64,000 nucleotides of DNA from Clostridium chromiireducens (GTDB taxonomy: Bacteria; Bacillota; Clostridia; Clostridiales; Clostridiaceae): the NCBI RefSeq assembly GCF_002029255.1, contig NZ_MZGT01000025.1, positions 1 to 64,000 of the forward strand, written 5' to 3'. Shown here piece after piece: positions 48,852 to 58,726 of the stretch. The notes under the pieces are model-generated. The model had not been told where the DNA came from. It worked only from the letters and a program-made list of their open reading frames with translations, and made no database searches. Position numbers and translations under genes: made by a program. Position 1 is the first letter of the stretch. The number at the start of each line of letters is the position of its first letter.

Positions 48852-49571
48852 TTACCATTCGCCAACAATTTCTTCAACATTATGATTTTTAAATAAGTTG
48901 GAATCAAAATAATTACCTCCATCATAGAAGGTTGAATCTACATTTATCCAAATATTTTCATCATTTAAATAAACTTGATTCCATGCATGCCCTACATACT
49001 GATGTCCATCAAATGCCTGTCCTCCTATTAACCTTACTTTGAGGTTTATAGCTCTTGACATAGCTACATAAAGACATGCTTTGTCAAAACATATTCCAGT
49101 TCTACCTTCAAAAGCATTGATTGCGCCACTTTCTGGCATCTGGCGAATGTCCTTTTCATATAAAACCTTATTGGCTTTATCATCATCATATTTTATGTTA
49201 CTCCCTACCCAAGTGTATAGAATTCTTGCTCTCTCTCTATCACTTGTAGCATTTTGAGTTAACTCCTCTGCTTTATTATCAATATCTTCATTTGATTGTA
49301 TTCCCTCATCAATTGTTACTCCATTATAAATTACTATTTCCTTAGAAGATCCATTTTTATTTAATTGCCTATTTGTAAAAAATTTTGTAAGTTGGCTTTT
49401 ATTATATTTGCTCGTTGATTGTTCTTTAGTAATTTCATTTTCAGAAAATGAGTTTGTAGATTCTGAATTAAATAATATATTGGGAAGAACTAACATTCCA
49501 ATTACTACGCTTATCTGAATACAGCCTGATATAACTCCAGTAATTATGAGTAAAAATTTATTTTCCTTCAT
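48852..49571 (-). CDS. Transglutaminase-like membrane-anchored protein
   Basis: 239 residues: a membrane helix near the N terminus (about 7-33), a Ser/Asn/Lys-rich linker, then a transglutaminase-like cysteine peptidase domain (about 100-239). The triad is visible: C161 (RTGICFDKA), H195 (VGHAWNQVY) and D212 (WINVDST). These proteins act on peptides at the cell surface or cross-link; the substrate is unknown. GGAGG stands before the ATG. It is a single gene, convergent with the TPR gene. Confidence 0.88.
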   Translation of the reverse strand: MKENKFLLIITGVISGCIQISVVIGMLVLPNILFNSESTNSFSENEITKEQSTSKYNKSQLTKFFTNRQLNKNGSSKEIVIYNGVTIDEGIQSNEDIDNKAEELTQNATSDRERARILYTWVGSNIKYDDDKANKVLYEKDIRQMPESGAINAFEGRTGICFDKACLYVAMSRAINLKVRLIGGQAFDGHQYVGHAWNQVYLNDENIWINVDSTFYDGGNYFDSNLFKNHNVEEIVGEW

Positions 49572-49730
49572 AACTTTCCTCCACAGATAATTATCTTTGC
49601 CTTAGGCACATGAAAGAATTTGATTATGCCTTCTTCTAATTTATATTCTTATTATACCAAAAATAATATCACTGGCCATATTAAAAATACCATTCTATGT
49701 TTATATTATGGTAATACCTGTTATTCCTTA

Positions 49731-50369
49731 TTATTCAAACTCCTCTAAAAGCATGATCTCCTTTACCACCTCATTGGTAATATCAGCTCCATATCCTTTT
49801 GAAATCAAGTATCTAAATAATTTACCAGAAATTTTATAATTGTCACTTTCTTTGCCTTTGATTAAATTAAGTTTTTTCTTTGCAATATTCAATGCAATAT
49901 TTTTTTCATTCTCTTTGTCTAAATCATAAAGTTCTTCATCTATAATATCTCTGGAAACCCCTTTTTGAATCAAGGAATATTTAATTTTTTGGCTTCCCAT
50001 TGATTTTAATTTGTCTTTTATAAAGGCTTTTGCATAATTTTTATCATTTAAGAAATTATATTTTGTTAAAAATTCTATGCTATAATCAATAGCATTTTCT
50101 TCGTATCCTTTTAATCTTAATTTATCTCTTATTTCTTTTTCTGTTTTATATGCCTTTTCAATACTTCGGAGTGCTGCTTCTTTACATCTAATGAAACTTT
50201 CATTTTCAGCTAATGATTTTATTTCTTCAAAATTTATTTCTTTATTTACTTTAAGACCTTCCTTATAAACCAGTTCTGCTGATATAGAGAAAGCATATTC
50301 ATCATCTAAAAATAAATTAACTCTCTCTTTATTCCTCTTTTGAACTTCTATCTTTGTTATCTTAGCCAT
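49731..50369 (-). CDS. recX: RecX regulatory protein
   Basis: Modulator of RecA filaments. The protein has 212 residues and three-helix RecX repeats: ALRSIEKAYKTEKEIRDKLRLKGYEENAIDYSIEFL and NDKNYAKAFIKDKLKSMGSQKIKYSLIQKGVSRDII. The N-terminal extension IEVQKRNKERVNLFLDDEYAFSIS is typical of Gram-positive RecX. It lies 44 bases after the M16 peptidase gene and is probably in the same transcript. recA is not in the window. Confidence 0.93.
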   Translation of the reverse strand: MAKITKIEVQKRNKERVNLFLDDEYAFSISAELVYKEGLKVNKEINFEEIKSLAENESFIRCKEAALRSIEKAYKTEKEIRDKLRLKGYEENAIDYSIEFLTKYNFLNDKNYAKAFIKDKLKSMGSQKIKYSLIQKGVSRDIIDEELYDLDKENEKNIALNIAKKKLNLIKGKESDNYKISGKLFRYLISKGYGADITNEVVKEIMLLEEFE

Positions 50370-50413
50370 GATTATTTATTTTCACCTTTTTCTATAATTA
50401 CATTTATTATAGG

Positions 50414-51655
50414 TTAATTTGATTTTAATATATGGATTGTTGGATTTTTTAAAACCTTTTTTCCCACTTCATTAATTTTAACTGTATCTACTGTATTTAA
50501 TCTATGCATATCTTTAACAAATTCAAAAATATCCTCATCTTCCAAGGCTTGATGAAGCATATAATTACATAACTCTGAAGAATCTTCTAGTGTGGATATC
50601 ACTGCCGTCTTATGGACTTTCTTCATTATATCTAAATCTTTTTCTCCAATTTGAATTTTTCCTTCAGTTATATTTTTTAATGTTTCATCAATTGCTTGCT
50701 TAGCTTCATCAACATTCTCTTCACTAACTGCAGTATATATATAAAGAGTTTTAATATTATTTGTAATTTCTAAATGAGTGTAAATATCATAAGCTAAGCC
50801 TCTATTTTCTCTAATTTCTCTAAATAGCAAGGAGTTTGAGCTCTCTCCAAGTCTGTGGTTCAGTATTCTTAATGGCAGCTCATCTGCTTTACTTATATCA
50901 TTGAAAGTATATAGATATACTATAGTACTTTGTTCGATATCTTTTTTATAACTTATTTCTAATTTTTCCTCATTTTTTTCCTTTATGATATTAATAGGAT
51001 CAGGTTTTTCTCCCTTCCATTCTTCAAAATGCATTTCTACTAATTTAATTGCATCCTCATGGTTTAATGATGAGACCATGGTTAATAAAGAATTTTTAGG
51101 AGTATAGTATTTATTATAATATGATAGTATCTCTGTTCTAGAAAATCTTGAAACATTTTCTTCAAGTCCAGTTACTTCATATTTAAGAGGACTATTATTG
51201 AACGCAATTTTATTTACATTTTTAAAGCTAAAGTCTTCAATATCGTCCTTACCCATTCTTATTTCAGATAGTATTACGCCTCTCTCCTTCTCTATCTCTT
51301 TTTTATCAAACGTTGGGTTTATTATCATATCCCCCAAAAGTTCTACTGCATTTTCAAACTCTTCCATCAAGCAACTTATAGTATATACAGTTGCATCATA
51401 ATCTGTATACGCGTTATATTCGCCACCTAATGCTTCTAATTCTTCATTAAGTTCCTCATCACTTCTATTTTTTGTGCCTTTAAATAAAGCATGTTCAATA
51501 AAGTGACTAATTCCTTTTTCCTTTATACTTTCATATAGTGCTCCAACTTTAATCCCTATATTTATGGCAGCAAGCTGGGTATCCTTTTTTATAGTTATCA
51601 CTTCTAGGCCATTTGTTAGAGTATGCCTTTTCACATCAAAATTTAATTTTACCAT
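50414..51655 (-). CDS. M16 family zinc peptidase
   Basis: Processing-peptidase-like metalloprotease of 413 residues. The inverted zinc motif HxxEH is present as HFIEH (H51, E54, H55) with the third ligand in the ERGVILSEI segment about 75 residues on, so it should be active. The C-terminal half is the inactive M16 fold with the RENRGLAYDIYTHLE substrate-positioning region. Related to YmxG/PqqL of Firmicutes. The substrate is unknown. The ATG is preceded by TTAGGAGAATA. It is followed by recX. Confidence 0.93.
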   Translation of the reverse strand: MVKLNFDVKRHTLTNGLEVITIKKDTQLAAINIGIKVGALYESIKEKGISHFIEHALFKGTKNRSDEELNEELEALGGEYNAYTDYDATVYTISCLMEEFENAVELLGDMIINPTFDKKEIEKERGVILSEIRMGKDDIEDFSFKNVNKIAFNNSPLKYEVTGLEENVSRFSRTEILSYYNKYYTPKNSLLTMVSSLNHEDAIKLVEMHFEEWKGEKPDPINIIKEKNEEKLEISYKKDIEQSTIVYLYTFNDISKADELPLRILNHRLGESSNSLLFREIRENRGLAYDIYTHLEITNNIKTLYIYTAVSEENVDEAKQAIDETLKNITEGKIQIGEKDLDIMKKVHKTAVISTLEDSSELCNYMLHQALEDEDIFEFVKDMHRLNTVDTVKINEVGKKVLKNPTIHILKSN

Positions 51656-52196
51656 TCATTATTCTCCTAATTGTATCATTAATCTTTTGGCTTCGTAAGA
51701 AACTTTTTTATGTTCTTTCTAATAATTAATAAAAATCTCTTCCTTAACATTATATAATAAAATCTTTCTTCTATAATAATATCACAAGTTAAAAATATAT
51801 TCCTATACTTTCTAATAAAATCATTACTATCGTGCTCCTTGTCATAAGCGTTTCTTATTTTTAGCCTGGAATATATTTTTTTATCTTGCAATCAATTATA
51901 ATATCTATAAGAAAGTATATTAATTAAATTGCAAAATTATATTATAATTTAATTAATGTCAAAGTATATGTCAAATCTAAATAAATAATTTATAATTAAA
52001 ATCATTATTGTTTATATATGTAAAAAACTAAATACTTAAAGCTTTATAAATAGATAGTTGTAATATATTTGCCTTATTTATAGGTTATTATTAATATAAG
52101 AAAATTTTTATTATATTTAATGAATTTTACATATTTAATTAGAAAATATAGATTTATTATTATATTGTTTATTTCAAAATAAGGAGATGAGTTGCA
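51656..52196. other. Intergenic AT-rich region upstream of the two-component operon
   Basis: This 541-bp stretch holds the divergent promoter regions of the M16 and response-regulator genes. A 70-codon minus-strand frame (51679-51891) lacks a ribosome binding site and I do not call it. No operator or RNA motif was recognised. Confidence 0.4.
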
Positions 52197-52871
52197 ATGA
52201 GAAAATCCATCTTAATTGTAGAAGATGAATTAAGAATTAGATTTTTACTTAGAGATTACTTAATGAAAGAAGATTTTAACGTTTTTGAAGCATCAAATGG
52301 TGAAGAAGGCTTATACATGTTTAGCACTCAAAAAATTGATTTAGTGCTTTTAGATATAATGATGCCTGTTATGGATGGGTTAACAATGCTTGAAAAATTA
52401 AGAGAAGTTTCAACAGTTCCTGTGATTCTTCTTACTGCTAAAGGTGAGGAAGAAGATAAATTACAAGGATATGACTACGGTGCCGATGATTATATGACAA
52501 AACCCTTCAGTCCTAAAATTGTAATCGCCAAAGTTAAAGCCTTGCTAAAGAGGACCAGAGATGACTTAGACTCAAGCTCTCAGGACTTTAATGGTCTAAC
52601 TGTCAATAAGCTTTCTCACGAAGTAAAAATTGATGGAAAAGAAGTTATATTATCACCAAAAGAATATGAACTTTTAATATACTTAATTACAAATGAAGGA
52701 ATTGCATTAAGCAGAGATAATATTTTAGATAATGTATGGGGAGTGGACTACTATGGTGACATCCGTACAGTTGATACCAATGTTAAAAGGCTTAGAGAAA
52801 AATTATTAGACAAAGCCAACTATATAATTACGGTTCGTGGCAGTGGATATAAATTCGAGGTAAAAGAATGA
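52197..52871 (+). CDS. OmpR/PhoB-family response regulator
   Basis: DNA-binding response regulator of 224 residues: a receiver domain (1-118) with the acidic pocket VEDE and phospho-acceptor D53 (LVLLDIMMP), the conserved LLTAKGEE and Lys of MTKPFSP, then a winged-helix output domain (about 130-224; LSPKEYELLIYL, RTVDTNVKRLREKL). AAGGAGATGAG stands upstream. It overlaps the kinase gene by four bases (ATGA). Targets are unknown. Confidence 0.95.
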   Translation: MRKSILIVEDELRIRFLLRDYLMKEDFNVFEASNGEEGLYMFSTQKIDLVLLDIMMPVMDGLTMLEKLREVSTVPVILLTAKGEEEDKLQGYDYGADDYMTKPFSPKIVIAKVKALLKRTRDDLDSSSQDFNGLTVNKLSHEVKIDGKEVILSPKEYELLIYLITNEGIALSRDNILDNVWGVDYYGDIRTVDTNVKRLREKLLDKANYIITVRGSGYKFEVKE

Positions 52872-54388
52872 AAAAAAGTTTATCAAAAAGATTATTTAGC
52901 ATAACTTTATCGCTAATTATTGCGCTAATGTATATGACTTATTTGGCACAAGCATTTTTCTTTGAAAATTTTTATTCTTATAAAAAAACTGTATCATTAA
53001 TTAGAGAAGTAAATAAATTTAATGATTTATATTCAATGCATATCGATAGTGATCAGGCTTTATACAAGGCTCTTCAAAAATTTGAAGATGACAATAATGC
53101 TCAAATTGTTATTACTTCATTAAATGGAGATATTAAGTATATTTCAAATAATATTTATGGCAATAAAGAAAGCTTTGATAGCTTTACTAATTTTGCTTCA
53201 GAACTAGTAAATGATAAAGACTTAATAAACCAAGCCCTTAAATACTCTCAGCCAAGATATAAAAGTTTTGATAATGAAAGCAGTGGACTAAAAAAAATTG
53301 GAGTAGTAAGCCCAATGTCCTTAATGAATAAAAATGATAGTCTTATCTTTTGTGTATCTTCTATTCAACCAATACAAGAAGCTTCAGAAGTAATGAGTGA
53401 GTTCTTTATATACCTATTTTTAGGCTTAATTGTTATCTCAGTAGTATTATCATTAATTTGTTCTAATTTAATATCTAAACCCCTAGTAAATTTAACTCAT
53501 GCTGCAAATAAAATATCTCATATGAACTTTACTGAAGTTTGTGAAACTAAAAGAGAAGATGAGATAGGAAGCCTTGCTAAATCTTTAAACTTTTTGTCCA
53601 AAAATCTTCAGGATGCTCTATTAGATTTACAACAAAAAAATTCAAAATTAGAACATGATATTGAAAAAGAAAGACAACTAGAGGATATGAGAAAAGATTT
53701 TATTTCTAATGTCAGTCATGAACTTAAAACTCCTATCGGCATAATCGAGGGGTATGCCGAAGGTCTTAAAGATGGAATTGTATCTGGCGATGATGCCAAA
53801 ATGTATTTGGAAACTATAATTGATGAATCTAAAAAAATGAGTGTATTAGTTACCAATATGTTAGAGCTTTCAAAACTCGAGTCTGGTACTATAAAACCAA
53901 ATTATGAAGATTTCAACATAAATAGATTAATTACAAAAATATTGAAGAAACATACACCAGAATTTGAAGAAAATAAATTTAATGTGAAATTTAATTCCTC
54001 TACTCCTTATAGTTACGTTTATGCAGATCCATTTCAAATGGAGCAAGTCTTAACAAATATTATAACTAATGCAATTAAATATACTCCTCCACGTAATGAT
54101 ATAAATATATCAATTGAAGAAGGTTTGGATAAATTTAAAATATCTGTTCAAAATATGGGGGTTACTATTCCTGATGCAGAAATAAGCAAGCTTTTTGATA
54201 AGTTCTATAGAATGGATAAATCTAGGGAAAGAACTCAAAAAAATAGCACAGGAATAGGCTTATCAATAGTAAAGAATATATTACGCCTTCATAATAGCGA
54301 ATTTAATTTACAGAACATAAATGGAGGAGTAGAATTTTACTTTTATTTAGAAAAAATAGTATCATCAGAAGAAAATGAAGAATATTAA
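52868..54388 (+). CDS. Sensor histidine kinase
   Basis: Membrane kinase of 506 residues: TM about 9-30, an extracellular sensor (31-175), TM 178-200, HAMP 201-255, a dimerisation domain with the phospho-His H284 (FISNVSHELKTP), and an ATPase domain with the N box EQVLTNIITNAIKYTP and G2 GIGLSIV. The G1 box reads VQNMGVTIP, with Asn in place of the usual Asp, as in a minority of active kinases. It pairs with the regulator overlapping it. The ligand is unknown; there is no hint of a target operon beside it. Confidence 0.93.
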   Translation: MKKSLSKRLFSITLSLIIALMYMTYLAQAFFFENFYSYKKTVSLIREVNKFNDLYSMHIDSDQALYKALQKFEDDNNAQIVITSLNGDIKYISNNIYGNKESFDSFTNFASELVNDKDLINQALKYSQPRYKSFDNESSGLKKIGVVSPMSLMNKNDSLIFCVSSIQPIQEASEVMSEFFIYLFLGLIVISVVLSLICSNLISKPLVNLTHAANKISHMNFTEVCETKREDEIGSLAKSLNFLSKNLQDALLDLQQKNSKLEHDIEKERQLEDMRKDFISNVSHELKTPIGIIEGYAEGLKDGIVSGDDAKMYLETIIDESKKMSVLVTNMLELSKLESGTIKPNYEDFNINRLITKILKKHTPEFEENKFNVKFNSSTPYSYVYADPFQMEQVLTNIITNAIKYTPPRNDINISIEEGLDKFKISVQNMGVTIPDAEISKLFDKFYRMDKSRERTQKNSTGIGLSIVKNILRLHNSEFNLQNINGGVEFYFYLEKIVSSEENEEY

Positions 54389-55128
54389 AGAAAACCACCG
54401 TCTGCTCTGATAATTTGTCCCGTAATATATGACGAATCATCACTGCATAGAAATACTGCTAGTTTTCCTATTTCACTAGGAACTCCAAATCTTCCTAGTG
54501 GAATTTCTTCTTCTAAGGATTTCCTTTCTTCTTCTCCTAAGAATGAATTCATCTTAGTATCTATAACTCCTGGTGAGATGCAATTTACTCTTATGTTTGA
54601 AGGGGCTACTTCCTTCGCTAAAGCTTTCGTGAATAAATTCAAACCACCTTTTGTAGTTGAATATAACACTTCACAAGAAGCACCTACTTCCCCCCACATT
54701 GAAGAAATATTTATTATGTTCCCACTTTTTCTTGAAATCATATTTTCAAGCACATGTCTTGTTATATAGACGGTACCTAATAAATTAATATTCATAATTT
54801 GTTGAATATCATCCTCTGTGGCATCTATAAATAATCCTATTTGACTTATTGCTGCATTATTTATTAGTATATCTATTTTTCCCATAGACACTAAGATTTC
54901 TTGAACTATTTCCTTACACTTTTCAAAAGACGATATATCACCTTTTATTATAATTCCATATCCATTTATTTTTTTTATTTCTTCAAGTGTCTCTTTAGCT
55001 CCTTCATCATCTTTAGAATAATTAATTACTACACTTGCGCCTTGCTTTGAAAGCTCAATAGCAATGGCTCTTCCGATTCCTCTTGATGCACCTGTAACCA
55101 ATGCAACCTTACCAGTTAATCTATTCAT
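54385..55128 (-). CDS. Short-chain dehydrogenase/reductase (FabG-like)
   Basis: NAD(P)-dependent oxidoreductase of 247 residues. It has TGASRGIG for the cofactor, NNAAIS, the catalytic Ser and YSTTK (Tyr-x-x-x-Lys), and the C-terminal SYITGQIIRADGGF. It resembles 3-oxoacyl-ACP or sugar/steroid reductases; the substrate is unknown. The start is uncertain. ATG 55128 gives the normal family N terminus but has no good ribosome binding site; a GTG at 55179 would add 17 atypical residues. Sequence between them forms a hairpin hiding AGGAGAG. It is the last gene of a run with the M19 dipeptidase and a metallophosphoesterase. It ends convergently with the kinase gene, overlapping it by four bases. 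Confidence 0.85.
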   Translation of the reverse strand: MNRLTGKVALVTGASRGIGRAIAIELSKQGASVVINYSKDDEGAKETLEEIKKINGYGIIIKGDISSFEKCKEIVQEILVSMGKIDILINNAAISQIGLFIDATEDDIQQIMNINLLGTVYITRHVLENMISRKSGNIINISSMWGEVGASCEVLYSTTKGGLNLFTKALAKEVAPSNIRVNCISPGVIDTKMNSFLGEEERKSLEEEIPLGRFGVPSEIGKLAVFLCSDDSSYITGQIIRADGGFL

Positions 55129-55207
55129 AATTTCTAGAGAGATATAAAACCTATCCGTTAAATCTCTCCTAAAACTCACCTCTTTTTCTCTTATACTTAT
55201 ATATTAA

Positions 55208-56149
55208 TTATTTTAACGTCTCTTTAAAAACCCTAATTGCATTTTTAAAAAATATCTTTTCAATTTCAGATTCTTTGAAATTATTTTTCTCAAGAGCACT
55301 ATATAATTTATCAAATTCTGAAGCATCTTTAATTTCAACTTCATTGTGTATACCATCAAAGTCACTTCCAAGTGCTAATATATCTATTCCTCCAACATTT
55401 CTTATGTGTTTTATATGAGACAACATTTCATCTATTGTAGCTGTGCTTTTATTTCCCAGAAAATCCGCACAAAAATTCACTCCCATTATCCCGCCTTTTT
55501 CAGCTAATAATTTTATCATATTATCATCTAGATTCCTAGGATGATTTGTAATAGCCCTTGCATTAGAATGAGATGCTATAAATGGCTTTTCACAAATCTT
55601 AGTCATATCATAAAACCCAGCATCAGATAAATGTGAAACGTCTGGTATTATCCCTAAACTCTCACATGCTTCAACCACCTCTATTCCTTTGCTCGTTAGT
55701 CCATTGTTCCTATATGCGTAGTTAAAATTAGGGTATCCTAATTGATTCTTAAAATTCCAAGTTATTGTTAGTATCCTTATTCCTTTTTCATAGACTTTCT
55801 TTAAATTTTCTATGCTTCCTTTAATAACTTCCCCTTCTTCAATTGAAAAAAATGCTCCTATTTTCCCTAAAGCTTCTGCTTCTCTTAATTCTTTTATATT
55901 TCTTACAATTTCAACTTCATTTTTATTATCTTCAATTTCTATTATAAATCTATTATAAATTTTTAGAAATTCCTCATATGGGTCTTCATTTAATTCTTGG
56001 TTTACAAAAAAAGCCAAGACTTGCCCTAAACTTCCGCCTTTTTTTAAATTCGTTATATTAGAACTGCATAGTTCACTTTTAAAATCCAGATTATCATAAA
56101 ATATTTTACTTGCTGTATCACAATGCAAGTCTATAAACTTCATTTTCAT
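55208..56149 (-). CDS. Membrane dipeptidase family protein (M19)
   Basis: Zinc dipeptidase of the renal-dipeptidase family, 313 residues. Metal ligands are visible: DLHCDT (H and D at about 9-11), the Glu of FSIEEGEV, the His of DVSHLSD and of SHSNARAI, with LGSDFDGI near the C terminus. Despite the family name it has no signal peptide and is probably cytoplasmic, cleaving L-D or L-L dipeptides. It starts 23 bases after the metallophosphoesterase gene. AGGAGGAATG stands upstream. Confidence 0.93.
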   Translation of the reverse strand: MKMKFIDLHCDTASKIFYDNLDFKSELCSSNITNLKKGGSLGQVLAFFVNQELNEDPYEEFLKIYNRFIIEIEDNKNEVEIVRNIKELREAEALGKIGAFFSIEEGEVIKGSIENLKKVYEKGIRILTITWNFKNQLGYPNFNYAYRNNGLTSKGIEVVEACESLGIIPDVSHLSDAGFYDMTKICEKPFIASHSNARAITNHPRNLDDNMIKLLAEKGGIMGVNFCADFLGNKSTATIDEMLSHIKHIRNVGGIDILALGSDFDGIHNEVEIKDASEFDKLYSALEKNNFKESEIEKIFFKNAIRVFKETLK

Positions 56150-56172
56150 TCCTCCTAACTCGTAACATTTTT

Positions 56173-57105
56173 CTATAATAATTGTCTTGCAAAATCAAAA
56201 TATTTTTGTAATTTTTCCGGTCCTCCAGTTACCGTTTTGTTGATATACAAAATATCTTTATTAACCTCAACCTGCCATTTAACTAAAGAAATTTCGCCAT
56301 TAGTTAATTCAATACACGTTACTGCTGATGGAAATACACAACATCCATCATTAAAGTAAAGACCTTCATCGGGTTCAGGAAAAATATCATTATGCGTATG
56401 TCCACAAATAAGTATCTTTTTTTCTCTTCTCGCTACTTTTTCAAGCATATGATCTATTTTAGTACCTTTATTATAATTATTGGCTGGACTTGTTGGAGAC
56501 TTAAAACCAGCGACTCCCTCTAAAAATCTCCATACATATCTTACTAAAAATCTGCTTTCCTTCCATAAGTCGCAATTAATAAAATCAACTTGATGACCAT
56601 GAAATGCTAGTATATCTTCTTTTAAAGGCATATATCTTAGTATAACACTTTCATAAAATGTAACATCTGTATAAAGGCTAATCATTTCACGTCCAAATCC
56701 ACCACCTGCATTTTCAAATAACTGCTCCTGCCTTTTTATATATTCTGGATTTGATTTAACTATGTCATGATTTCCAAAAACTAGACATAAACGATTATCG
56801 TAATTAAAATCATTTAAAATAGCAAAGATATCTTTATACATATATGCGATATCTAAACAGTCTTTATTTTTCCATAATTCATCTCCATCGCCTAGTTCAA
56901 TTAAAGTATATCCATTTTCATAATAAAATCCAAGGGCCGCTTTATAAATATTTCTATTTTGTCTTAAAGAATCTGCATATCCTCCATCTCCTCTATGAGA
57001 GTCACTTATTATAACTATTTTAGAAGAATTATCAAATTCAATAATATTTGCTTTCTTCATTAACTTACTAATAAAATTCTTATCTTTACTACAATGTTCA
57101 CTCAT
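56173..57105 (-). CDS. Metallophosphoesterase
   Basis: Calcineurin-like phosphoesterase of 310 residues. All five motif blocks are seen: ISDSHRGD (DxH), LGDGDELW (GD), FGNHDIV (GNHD), FHGHQVDF and CGHTHND (GHxH). The substrate is unknown; relatives act on nucleotides, UDP-sugars or phosphoproteins. It is first in a run with the M19 dipeptidase and an SDR. Confidence 0.9.
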   Translation of the reverse strand: MSEHCSKDKNFISKLMKKANIIEFDNSSKIVIISDSHRGDGGYADSLRQNRNIYKAALGFYYENGYTLIELGDGDELWKNKDCLDIAYMYKDIFAILNDFNYDNRLCLVFGNHDIVKSNPEYIKRQEQLFENAGGGFGREMISLYTDVTFYESVILRYMPLKEDILAFHGHQVDFINCDLWKESRFLVRYVWRFLEGVAGFKSPTSPANNYNKGTKIDHMLEKVARREKKILICGHTHNDIFPEPDEGLYFNDGCCVFPSAVTCIELTNGEISLVKWQVEVNKDILYINKTVTGGPEKLQKYFDFARQLL

Positions 57106-57198
57106 ACAACAGCAACTCCATATAATTTATATTAATTCTATTCATTATATGAAGATTTAGTTAGAGTTGATATTTTATATATTATTAATTAAAAAATT

Positions 57199-57236
57199 AA
57201 AAGATGAAGATAATCTTTAAATCAACTCCATCTTTT
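57199..57236 (-). terminator. Hairpin terminator after the asparaginase gene
   Basis: AAAAGATG / CATCTTTT close a larger loop; on the minus strand AATTTTTTAAT follows. Confidence 0.6.
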
Positions 57237-57272
57237 TATTTAACTTATATATATTTGCAATTATTTATTCTA

Positions 57273-58283
57273 TCAATATTCAGAGAAGATCTTCCCAATC
57301 TCCGAAAAATCTTTTGTTTTAGTTAATGCCAAAGATAGTAAAATTCTTGCTTTGGGAGGTGATAATGTATAGCTTGGAATACAATTAATATATCTATCCA
57401 TAGTTTCATCCCTTAGTATAATTCCACTTCCTATCCTTGAGGATCTTACAACAGGTATGCCTTTTTCTTCTAAGTTCTTAATCTCATTCAACCAGTTAGA
57501 ACTAAAAGTTCCACTTCCTGCACCTGCAATTACAACTCCCTCAGATCTTTCTGCAAGATAATCGAGAATAAGCGGATCAGCATCTATATTGAAATATGCA
57601 ATAGATACCACAGGTAGTTTATTCAACCCTGAAATATCAAATTGTGAATCAACAGTGTGTGGTTTTATTGATTTATTAAAGAAATAAGGAACATTATCTC
57701 TCATATAACCAAGACAGCCAAATTCTATTGAATTAAATGCATTTGTTTTAAACGTATTAACCTTTTGAACATTTCTTCCACTATATATACCATCCGAAAA
57801 AACAACCATACATCCATGACCTATAGATAATTCACTAGCTGCCAGTGCAACTGATTGGTATAAATTTAGTGGTCCATCAGCACTAGTTGCTGTTGAAGGC
57901 CTCATAGCTCCTGTTATTACGACCGGTTTGTTAGTTTTCACTGTTAGATCTAAAAAATATGCCGTTTCTTCTAAAGTATCAGTTCCATGCGTTATTACAA
58001 ATCCATCTATATCATCTTGTTTTGAAAGTTCGTTTATTTTGTTAGCAAGAGTTAACCAATGATCGATAGTTATATCATTGCTATCAACATTAGCAATTTG
58101 CTCACCATATATATTAGCTATCTTATCAATATTAGACACACTACTAACTAACGTATCTATATCTAAGTTACCTGCTTGGTAATTTGTTGTCTTTCCTTCT
58201 TCGCCTGTACCAGCAATAGTTCCTCCAGTTGCTAAAATAATTATATTCTTAAGTCCAGGTTTTTTAGGGTTAATAGTTATCAT
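57273..58283 (-). CDS. ansA: L-asparaginase
   Basis: Hydrolyses asparagine to aspartate and ammonia. It has 336 residues with both catalytic Thr motifs: ATGGTIAG (T22) and THGTDTLEE (T101, D102). Its sequence resembles type II asparaginases, but no signal peptide is present, so it is probably cytoplasmic. The ATG has AGGAGGGG upstream. It is monocistronic with hairpins around it. A polar amino-acid importer lies upstream, which would make amino-acid catabolism a plausible setting. Confidence 0.93.
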   Translation of the reverse strand: MITINPKKPGLKNIIILATGGTIAGTGEEGKTTNYQAGNLDIDTLVSSVSNIDKIANIYGEQIANVDSNDITIDHWLTLANKINELSKQDDIDGFVITHGTDTLEETAYFLDLTVKTNKPVVITGAMRPSTATSADGPLNLYQSVALAASELSIGHGCMVVFSDGIYSGRNVQKVNTFKTNAFNSIEFGCLGYMRDNVPYFFNKSIKPHTVDSQFDISGLNKLPVVSIAYFNIDADPLILDYLAERSEGVVIAGAGSGTFSSNWLNEIKNLEEKGIPVVRSSRIGSGIILRDETMDRYINCIPSYTLSPPKARILLSLALTKTKDFSEIGKIFSEY

Positions 58284-58726
58284 TTTTTCCCCTCCTAAGT
58301 TGCATATAGTAATTTAAACAAAATAGGACATATAATCCTATATAAATCATTTAGATTAGTTAAATCATTCCTATTTTTTATTATAGTATAACACATAAAC
58401 TCTATTATAGATTAGCTCTTTCTTATTTTAATTTCATATTCAACAAGTAAAGGATATTCTCTTGTACACTGTTGCATTAAATACATAACTATGGGTATCT
58501 TTTATGGATAGATATATTTTTGAATTCGCATAAACTATGCTTAGCTGTGCACTAAATCCATTCATATATTAAATCCAAAATCCCACTGTCACATTTCTTT
58601 TGCAACCGAACAATTAGAATATCCTTTCTTTCGGTTGATGATTATTGTATAAATTTCATTTTAAAATTGAGCTCTATAAGCTTAACAACTTAAAACAAAT
58701 CTATCGCTCTTTCTTATAGATTAATA
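58284..58726. other. Intergenic region with two small hairpins
   Basis: CAACCGAA (58602-58609) pairs with TTCGGTTG (58630-58637). AATCTAT / ATAGATT near 58697-58718 is a weak terminator for the ABC operon. No gene was seen on either strand. The rest is AT-rich. Confidence 0.4.

Noticed and set aside
51679-51891. 70-codon minus-strand frame ahead of the M16 gene
   Set aside because: It needs a TTG start without a ribosome binding site and has no recognisable features.
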